Assembly: GCA_937901905.1 (NCBI GenBank)
Contig: CALDIF010000047.1
Span: 1 to 21,391 of the forward strand
From: an uncultured Porphyromonadaceae bacterium
GTDB taxonomy: Bacteria; Bacteroidota; Bacteroidia; Bacteroidales; Muribaculaceae
Length of the DNA stretch: 21,391 nt
Direction: 5' to 3'
This document shows, one piece after another, positions 16,598-21,391 of the stretch (positions are counted from its first letter, which is position 1; every line of letters starts with the position of its first letter). The position numbers and the translations under genes are program-made. The notes below the pieces were generated by a model that was not told the origin of the DNA, made no database searches, and saw nothing but the letters and a program-made list of their open reading frames with translations.

Positions 16598-19500
16598 CTA
16601 TTTGATTATGAGGAAACAAATCAGTTCGAAATCGTCAAGCCCGGTGATGGGGTCGGCGAATAGCGAGCCTTGCACGCCGCCCAGGAAACTGTCGATGTCG
16701 CTTTCCTGCTTGACGTTGATAATGGAATTGATGGCTTCGCCAAGCAATTCGGAGTATCGTTTCATGTTGCGCCCGTCGCGTGTCTGGCGGTTAAACTCAC
16801 GGCAGAGCGACTTGTCGGGAGCGTCCACGCCCTTGCACAACATGCGCAAGCGGTCGAGCAGCTCTTTCGGGTTGAGGTGGTTGACAACCACTTCGCCCTC
16901 GTCGCCGATATAGACCATGTAGAACGGGTGCAACTGGTTCTTGTGGTCGATGTTCACACCGTTGTTGCGGTTCTTCAGCACAAAGACCACGCCCGGGGGC
17001 GTTGCCTCGCGAGCCGCCACGACAGCGTGCAAGCCGAATGGGGTGTGCTCGATGTCGTGCCCCTTGTTGATGTACTCCAGCAAGTCAAGTCGGAACTCGT
17101 TCAAGCCCAAGTCCATGATTGAAACGCCGGTGTTCATCTCCTCGATGTCCACGACCTCCTCCTGCAATCGTTGCAGCTGCTGACGGCGATAGTCGAGGTC
17201 GTCCTTTTCGTTTTCGGAAAGAGGGTTGCCGTCGCCTGTGGCAGTGAGTACACTGGCCTTCATGCGAGCCTCGACACGCTCTTTGAGGTTGATGTACTCG
17301 TCAAGGGTCATGTCGGGCCAGTAGTTGACCAACTGAATGACGGCGTTACGGGAGCCGATGCGGTCGATACGCCCGAAGCGTTGAATAATGCGCACGGGGT
17401 TCCAGTGAATATCGTAGTTGATGAGGTAGTCGCAGTCCTGCAAGTTCTGTCCCTCGCTGATGCAGTCGGTGCCGATGAGCACGTCAATCTCGGCATCGAG
17501 CTTCGGGTAGATGGCGGCTTTCTCTTTCGACACCGGCGAGAACAGCGTGAGCACTTTGTTGAAGTCAAGTTTCTCACGCAATTTGAGCGTGCTGCGAGCT
17601 TCCACGTCACCGCTCACGAGAGCGGTGTGCAGTCCGTGCCGTTCAAGGATTGCCGGAGCGAGGTTTTTATAAAGATATTCGGCGGTGTCGCTGAACGCCG
17701 TGAAGATAATGACTTTCTTGTTATCCTCATTGATGGGGTTGGCGAACTTGTCGCGCAGGTCGGCGATCAGTTGCTGTAGCTTGCTGTCATGTTCAGGCGT
17801 GATGTCGGCAAGCATGAGCAACAGCAGTTGCAGGTTGTCGGCATCTTTCTTCAAGTAAGTGCGCCACGACATATAATCGAGGTCGGCGAGCAAAATCTTG
17901 TTTTTGCGCCGTCCGATGATTGCGTCATTGTCGGCATCGTCGATGTCCCAATCGGCGGCAGGTTCGGCAGCCATCATGTAATCGTCAACCTCGGTCTGCG
18001 CCACATGATTGTCGATGCGTTTCAGCATTTCGTCAATATAAGCCGCGATGCGCTGCACCGTCAGTCGGAACGAGTTGACCGAACTCTCCAGACGTTTGAG
18101 CATCTGAATGCTCATCAGTCGGCGAATACCTTTCTCGCGGTCCTCGATGGAGAGGCGGTGACCGGTTGCGGTGATTTCGTCCTCGGTGTCGATGCCGTAT
18201 TTGTCTTTGCGGCTGTCAAGAATGAATGCCGACGGCGTGTAAACGGCGAGGTTGAGCTGTTGCAACTGCTCGAAAATCTCGTTGTAGTTGATGGCGGCGT
18301 TAAGGTCGGTCAGGCTCGGCCGCCTCGATATGGGCTTCAGCCTTGTGGGGAACTTGCCAATGTCCGCCGTGTCGTAATATTGCTCGATGTGCTTACGGCT
18401 TCGGGCAATGGTTACGCTGTCAAGCAGGGTGAAGAAGTCGAAGCTCAACATCGAGAGCAACTGCTTGGTGGTTCGCTCGTCTTTAGGTAAGCGTGCCCAC
18501 TCGTTGTAACTGCGCTGCGCCTTGCGGAAGATGTCGTCAACACTTGAATCAGTGTTGAGAAGTGCGTCAAGGCGTGCGCTCTCGCCCTCGTAGGCGAGTT
18601 GCAGCTGGTTCTTGAGGTCATTGAAGCGGTTGTTAACCGGCGTTGCACTCAACATGAGGACTTTTGTCCGTACACCTGCCCGGATAATTTTGTTCATCAG
18701 GCGCAGGTAGCGGTTCTCGCGTGGGTTCTCGTCGTTCTCGTCGGTGCTGACCTTTCCGCCGTTGCGGAAGTTGTGGCTCTCGTCGATCACCACAAGGTCA
18801 TAGTTTCCCCAGTTGATGTTGGCAAGCTCACGTCCGTTGCTGCGCCCCTCGTCGCGCGAGAGGTCGCTGTGGAAAAACACGTCGTAGCGCAAGCGGTCGG
18901 CGACAAGCGGATTGTTGAGGTAGTTGCCGTGATAAGTCTCCCAGTTGTCGTGCAACTTCTTGGGGCAAAGCACCAGCACATTGCGGTTGCGCCCTTCGTA
19001 ATACTTGATGACGGCAAGGGCGGTGAACGTCTTGCCCAGACCTACGCTGTCGGCGAGAATGCAGCCGTTGTATTTCTCCAGTTTGTTGATGATGGCAAGC
19101 GCAGCGTCGCGCTGAAAGTTATACAGCTTGCCCCAAATCACGCTCTGCTTGAAGCCGGTTGCCTCGTTGGGCAGCACGTCCTCGCTGATGTCTTCAAGAA
19201 ACTCGTTGAAGATATTGTATAGCGTGACAAAGTAGAGAAATTCGGGAGCGTTCTCCTTATACACATTGCTAATGTTGTCAATGACTTCATCAGTGACGAC
19301 TTGCAGCATTTCGCTGTCGTTCCACACCTGTTCAAAGAGCGTCAAGAAGTCTTGTGAGGCCGGGAAGTCGTTGCGCATGATCATCGTGTAGGCGTTGTCG
19401 CCTTGCTCGGTGCCGAGGTCAACGGTGGTGAAGCCGTTAATGGGCGTGTAACTGGATTTATTGACATTGATAAATCCCTGCATGAACTTATTTGTGCGGT

Positions 19501-19849
19501 TGGACTTGAAGCACACCTTTTGGCGAATCCACTCGGCGCACTCGCGGGCGATGGCTCGCTGCGTGAGTTCGTTGCGCAGCTTGATTTCAAACTCCGAGCC
19601 GAACACTGTGCGCTCACGGTTGAGGCGCGGAATGTAAAACTCACGCTTCTGCTTATCCACCTTGTCGGTGGTGAAAGTGGGCGAGGTGAAGATGAAGCGT
19701 AGCTCGTCGATGCCTTTGAGCCGTTCTTTCAGTTCTTGATAGGCATAGATGGAGAAACAAGACGCAGCGATGGCCAACTTACTCCCGTCCTGAATGACGG
19801 TGAGCAAGTCGTCACGTAGCGTAGTCGTCTTGTTGTCAATGAGCTTCAT
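16598..19849 (-). CDS. SNF2-family DNA helicase/translocase with PLD-like N-terminal domain
   Basis: Product of 1083 residues. Residues about 1-170 resemble a phospholipase D-like fold (KLAIAASCFSIYAYQEL, then LRFIFTSPTF), but the HxK catalytic motif is not visible, so this part is probably structural or DNA-binding. The SNF2 ATPase follows: Q motif FQRDA at 245-249, motif I ADSVGLGKT at 266-274, motif II DESH at 356-359, motif III SATPVNN at 401-407, and in the second RecA lobe IGTDCISEGQNLQ followed by RIIQRFGRIDRIGSR near 816-833. It should translocate on double-stranded DNA using ATP. As first gene of the operon next to DUF4391, Mod and Res, it likely drives long-range movement or remodelling for the restriction complex; that is inference from context. 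The ATG at 19849 is preceded by a roughly 175-base leader from a Bacteroidota promoter. Confidence 0.92.
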   Translation of the reverse strand: MKLIDNKTTTLRDDLLTVIQDGSKLAIAASCFSIYAYQELKERLKGIDELRFIFTSPTFTTDKVDKQKREFYIPRLNRERTVFGSEFEIKLRNELTQRAIARECAEWIRQKVCFKSNRTNKFMQGFINVNKSSYTPINGFTTVDLGTEQGDNAYTMIMRNDFPASQDFLTLFEQVWNDSEMLQVVTDEVIDNISNVYKENAPEFLYFVTLYNIFNEFLEDISEDVLPNEATGFKQSVIWGKLYNFQRDAALAIINKLEKYNGCILADSVGLGKTFTALAVIKYYEGRNRNVLVLCPKKLHDNWETYHGNYLNNPLVADRLRYDVFFHSDLSRDEGRSNGRELANINWGNYDLVVIDESHNFRNGGKVSTDENDENPRENRYLRLMNKIIRAGVRTKVLMLSATPVNNRFNDLKNQLQLAYEGESARLDALLNTDSSVDDIFRKAQRSYNEWARLPKDERTTKQLLSMLSFDFFTLLDSVTIARSRKHIEQYYDTADIGKFPTRLKPISRRPSLTDLNAAINYNEIFEQLQQLNLAVYTPSAFILDSRKDKYGIDTEDEITATGHRLSIEDREKGIRRLMSIQMLKRLESSVNSFRLTVQRIAAYIDEMLKRIDNHVAQTEVDDYMMAAEPAADWDIDDADNDAIIGRRKNKILLADLDYMSWRTYLKKDADNLQLLLLMLADITPEHDSKLQQLIADLRDKFANPINEDNKKVIIFTAFSDTAEYLYKNLAPAILERHGLHTALVSGDVEARSTLKLREKLDFNKVLTLFSPVSKEKAAIYPKLDAEIDVLIGTDCISEGQNLQDCDYLINYDIHWNPVRIIQRFGRIDRIGSRNAVIQLVNYWPDMTLDEYINLKERVEARMKASVLTATGDGNPLSENEKDDLDYRRQQLQRLQEEVVDIEEMNTGVSIMDLGLNEFRLDLLEYINKGHDIEHTPFGLHAVVAAREATPPGVVFVLKNRNNGVNIDHKNQLHPFYMVYIGDEGEVVVNHLNPKELLDRLRMLCKGVDAPDKSLCREFNRQTRDGRNMKRYSELLGEAINSIINVKQESDIDSFLGGVQGSLFADPITGLDDFELICFLIIK

Positions 19850-20033
19850 TTACTCGGTTTATGTTCTCGCAAGTGCGTTATTATCAAACGAGGCTCCCAT
19901 GTAGCGCCAGAAAGCCGACCAAAGCTTGTATCACTACAAAGGAGTCCATAAGTTGTTATATCTTATCTGCTTAACGCAGTGAGCGGTCTATTTAACTGGA
20001 AGGCGAAGTGCCAAAAATCGCACTAATAGATTG
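19850..20033 (-). other. Leader region of the restriction operon
   Basis: About 180 bases between the proximal promoter box and the SNF2 start codon. I see no gene, no long hairpin and no known riboswitch here. A weak frame on the minus strand reaches into it from 20221, but its codons and the structured DNA above it argue against a protein. The length is large for a simple leader. Confidence 0.5.
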
Positions 20034-20067
20034 CAAAGGTACAAAAATTTTTGTAACGTAGTTACAA
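20034..20067 (-). promoter_or_regulatory. Promoter of the SNF2/Mod/Res operon with operator-like palindrome
   Basis: CAAAGGTA at 20034-20041 reads TACCTTTG on the minus strand, matching the Bacteroidota -7 box TAnnTTTG. A TTG sits 23 bases upstream, slightly farther than the usual -33 spacing. Between them is TTGTAACGTAGTTACAA (20051-20067), a palindrome with 7-base arms and a 3-base centre, plus the 12-base perfect palindrome CAAAAATTTTTG (20042-20053). A repressor bound here would block the promoter. The box is directly visible; the operator role is inferred. Confidence 0.6.
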
Positions 20068-20124
20068 TTTGCGATATAAAGTTTTCCACTTTTCCAAAAG
20101 GGTAAAGAAATTGCGTGAACCACA

Positions 20125-20260
20125 GCACTTGATTTGATGGTCGTAGGAATAACCAGATGAACGAGTGCATAAAGTGGCTCACGCAATATGCGAGAGAAGC
20201 CACTATGCTATCGCCGTTCATCAGATGAAAATTTCCTACGTTTTCAAATCATCGACGTGC
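20125..20260 (-). ncRNA. Candidate structured RNA or imperfect-palindrome element
   Basis: Six nested complementary pairs share one axis: 20125-20128 with 20257-20260 (4 bp), 20130-20137 with 20244-20251 (8), 20142-20149 with 20233-20240 (8), 20156-20163 with 20215-20222 (8), 20167-20171 plus 20174-20179 with 20198-20208 (11, two-base bulge), and 20082-type tip CGCA/TGCG at 20182-20185 with 20189-20192 (4). That gives 43 paired bases in 136. An alternative 14-bp helix with one G-U in the minus-strand RNA joins 20111-20123 and 20174-20186, so two exclusive folds are possible. A minus-strand promoter box lies just upstream at 20316-20323. It matches no RNA family I know. It may be a small RNA, an attenuator for the SNF2 operon, or a decayed MITE-like hairpin. 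Confidence 0.45.
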
Positions 20261-20315
20261 ATAATGTTCTTTAGAACTTGCCTCAATGTCTTTCAAACGG
20301 TGAGGTTTGACGATG

Positions 20316-20323
20316 CAAAAGTA
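20316..20323 (-). promoter_or_regulatory. Candidate upstream promoter -7 box
   Basis: CAAAAGTA reads TACTTTTG on the minus strand, fitting TAnnTTTG; no clear -33 TTTG is seen at the right distance. Expected start of transcription is near 20309, so a transcript would run straight through the long hairpin toward the SNF2 gene. The surrounding 26 bases resemble the proximal promoter at 20031-20056 (about 20 of 26 identical, same orientation). Confidence 0.45.
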
Positions 20324-20363
20324 CGAAAATTTTCTTGACTGGCAGGCTATTGAAGCCTAAAAG

Positions 20364-21095
20364 TTAAGAAATTCGGGTGCGAAGCTTGAATCTGAAGTGT
20401 TCGAGGACGATGTTCCTGCCACGAAAATTGCTGAAAACGGACTTGATGTTGCCGTTTTCATCATGAGGCAGGTAATACTCGTTGTCGCTCTCAAAAGCAA
20501 AGCACTTGGCGCGATTGTTGCAAACAAGAGTGAGCGCACGGTAGTTCGCCAAACAATCGAGAGAAAACAAGGTTTCAGAGATTGTTTCCGTCAAAGGGAT
20601 GCTGAAACTACTGTTGAGCGTTACAGCGTTAAACAGCCGCTCGCTCACCGGCAACATTAGTTCGTCGCCACTGACTGATGCTTTAGGCAAAAGGCAAGAT
20701 TCGCCCATTGAGAGGATTTCTTCACGAGTGAAAAATCTTGTGGGGTCAAGAGTTTTGCTGAAACACATCGGCTTGGCAACACGACACAAAGTATCGGGAT
20801 TGCCGCCATAAGCCCACATAGAATTTCGGTCGGGATTAGGGAGCGCAGTAAATGCGCCAACAAGACCAAATCTTCGTTCTCCTTTCCGGGAAAGAAGTCC
20901 GAGCGTTTCAGCCAAAGAAAGAGCGTGTTTCCACTCCACTGTCCTGAGAAATTGTTCATCACTGTACGGGTTGTTTGCCGCTTCAACTAACACGAGGCAC
21001 GGTTGTGTGCCGATGTCGCACCCGATGTTTTGGGTATCGACCAGCCCTGAGCAAACCATTCGTGCCCAGGGCAAGGGAATTTTGATATGTAACAT
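20364..21095 (-). CDS. Protein with ASCH/PUA-like N-terminal domain, function unknown
   Basis: Product of 243 residues from the ATG at 21095 (an in-frame GTG at 21107 adds four). Residues 1-110 have the outline of an ASCH domain: LHIKIPLPWARMVCSG at 2-17 matches the usual start with W10 and the S-G turn, PCLVLVEAA at 32-40 is the next strand, GLVGAF at 77-82 the central strand, and SMWA at 92-95 with a later conserved-type Pro at 109. ASCH and related EVE/YTH folds bind RNA or modified bases. Residues about 115-243 are a second domain I do not recognise. It is a separate transcription unit from the restriction operon, with its own promoter box, 514 bases upstream. Composition is intermediate. 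The ASCH call is by pattern and moderately sure; a role as reader of modified nucleic acid would be inference. Confidence 0.7.
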   Translation of the reverse strand: MLHIKIPLPWARMVCSGLVDTQNIGCDIGTQPCLVLVEAANNPYSDEQFLRTVEWKHALSLAETLGLLSRKGERRFGLVGAFTALPNPDRNSMWAYGGNPDTLCRVAKPMCFSKTLDPTRFFTREEILSMGESCLLPKASVSGDELMLPVSERLFNAVTLNSSFSIPLTETISETLFSLDCLANYRALTLVCNNRAKCFAFESDNEYYLPHDENGNIKSVFSNFRGRNIVLEHFRFKLRTRIS

Positions 21096-21141
21096 GAATT
21101 TTTCCACCTCTTTCCTTAGTGATAGAGGTAGAAAAAATTAA

Positions 21142-21149
21142 CAAATGTA
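21142..21149 (-). promoter_or_regulatory. Candidate promoter -7 box of the ASCH-domain gene
   Basis: CAAATGTA reads TACATTTG on the minus strand, matching TAnnTTTG, 47 bases before the ATG at 21095. A good -33 TTTG is not visible at the expected spacing, so only half of the promoter is supported. Confidence 0.45.
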
Positions 21150-21166
21150 CGCTTGAGCCAGTGCAA

Positions 21167-21174
21167 TATCTTTG
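21167..21174 (+). promoter_or_regulatory. Candidate plus-strand promoter -7 box
   Basis: TATCTTTG fits TAnnTTTG on the plus strand and is followed by the C common at this position. It is divergent from, and about 20 bases away from, the box of the ASCH gene. The only thing it could drive inside the window is the 15-codon frame at 21182-21229. Confidence 0.35.
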
Positions 21175-21181
21175 CACATTC

Positions 21182-21229
21182 ATGTTAAGAATGTTAAAAG
21201 GAACGAATATTTTTGATTTTATTAAGTAA
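21182..21229 (+). pseudogene. 15-codon ORF, possible start of a decayed IS transposase
   Basis: ATG at 21182 opens MLRMLKGTNIFDFIK and closes at TAA 21227-21229. The NIFDFIK pattern right after the start resembles the N-terminus of IS1595-type transposases as I remember them, and the frame sits immediately behind a plus-strand promoter box. The rest of such a gene is absent. It could equally be chance; the match is too short to prove anything. The surrounding 21108-21278 holds no other gene that I can see. Confidence 0.2.
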
Positions 21230-21278
21230 TAGGCAAATAAATGTGGAATATAAATGCTTCATTGCAAATTTCGTACCA

Positions 21279-21391
21279 CTATAACACACCGCCGGAGTTG
21301 AGGCTGAATGCGTCGCGGTAGGGGAATTTTTCCGCACCGATGTAGAGGGTGTCGAAAGCGTCGGTGCCGTCGGTGCGGTGTTCGAGCAGGT
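21279..21391 (-). CDS. C-terminal fragment of an unidentified protein, cut by window edge
   Basis: A minus-strand frame enters from the right edge and ends at TAG (21279-21281). Its 36 residues start LLEHRTDGTDAFDTLYIG and end with SLNSGGVL. The sequence is GC-rich with strong third-position G/C, in clear contrast to the AT-rich 170 bases that follow its stop, which supports real coding. I do not recognise the family. It is probably the last gene before the island, so its identity would help define the island border. Confidence 0.6.
   Translation of the reverse strand, partial: LLEHRTDGTDAFDTLYIGAEKFPYRDAFSLNSGGVL

Noticed and set aside
16670..19702. Long plus-strand frames opposite the SNF2 gene
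   Set aside because: Same reason: antisense shadows of a gene whose helicase motifs are complete.
19988..20221. Minus-strand 77-codon open frame upstream of SNF2
   Set aside because: It crosses the promoter box and the long inverted repeat, and no protein pattern is visible; structure explains the sequence better.
20343..20358. Short hairpin AGGCT/AGCCT after the ASCH gene as terminator
   Set aside because: Only 5 bp and no T run follows it on the minus strand, so a rho-independent terminator is not supported.
92..21107. Assignment of the whole island to DISARM or BREX
   Set aside because: There is a methyltransferase, an SNF2 helicase and a PLD-like domain, but I see no DUF1998 protein, PglZ or Lon-like/BrxC proteins, and Mod and Res are clearly type III-like.
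1..21391. CRISPR array, tRNA or rRNA genes
   Set aside because: No regularly spaced direct repeats and no tRNA or rRNA-like sequence were seen on either strand.

Overview
The window looks like a defence island from a member of the Bacteroidota, most likely Bacteroidales. The main clues are several candidate promoters of the Bacteroidota form TAnnTTTG (minus strand: TACCTTTG, TACTTTTG, TACATTTG; plus strand: TATCTTTG) and the near absence of Shine-Dalgarno sequences. Genus cannot be fixed from sequence alone. All supported genes of any size lie on the minus strand, so the functional order runs from high to low coordinates.

Region 1 (about 21391-20364) holds the C-terminal tail of an unidentified gene, a short intergenic stretch with a plus-strand promoter and a 15-codon ORF that may be an IS remnant, and a gene for a protein with an ASCH/PUA-like N-terminal fold. 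Region 2 (20363-19850) is a 514-base noncoding stretch. It contains two similar minus-strand promoter boxes, an operator-like palindrome, and between them a 136-base imperfect inverted repeat that could fold into a long hairpin RNA.

Region 3 (19849-9506) is a compact, mostly GC-rich operon: SNF2-family helicase with a degenerate phospholipase-D-like N-terminus, DUF1016 PD-(D/E)XK nuclease, DUF4391 protein, type III-like adenine methyltransferase (Mod), type III restriction helicase/endonuclease (Res), and a small coupled protein of unknown function. This is a type III restriction-modification core with three extra subunits. Mod is a compositional mosaic: its central, target-recognition part is AT-rich and its two ends are GC-rich.

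Region 4 (9477-92) is clearly more AT-rich and looks like a separately acquired two-gene cassette in the same orientation: a 2351-residue protein with a sacsin/Hsp90-type (GHKL) ATPase domain, followed 8 bases later by an SF1 helicase fused to a C-terminal PIN nuclease domain. After it, a further gene starts at 76 and runs off the left edge.

Inferred working model: Mod protects host DNA; SNF2 helicase, Res and possibly DUF1016 act on unmodified invading DNA; the giant ATPase and helicase-PIN pair may be a second defence layer in which the ATPase senses infection and the PIN domain cuts RNA. The pairing of the sacsin-like ATPase with the SF1-PIN protein, the large intergenic hairpin, and the mosaic Mod are the parts that most deserve follow-up.
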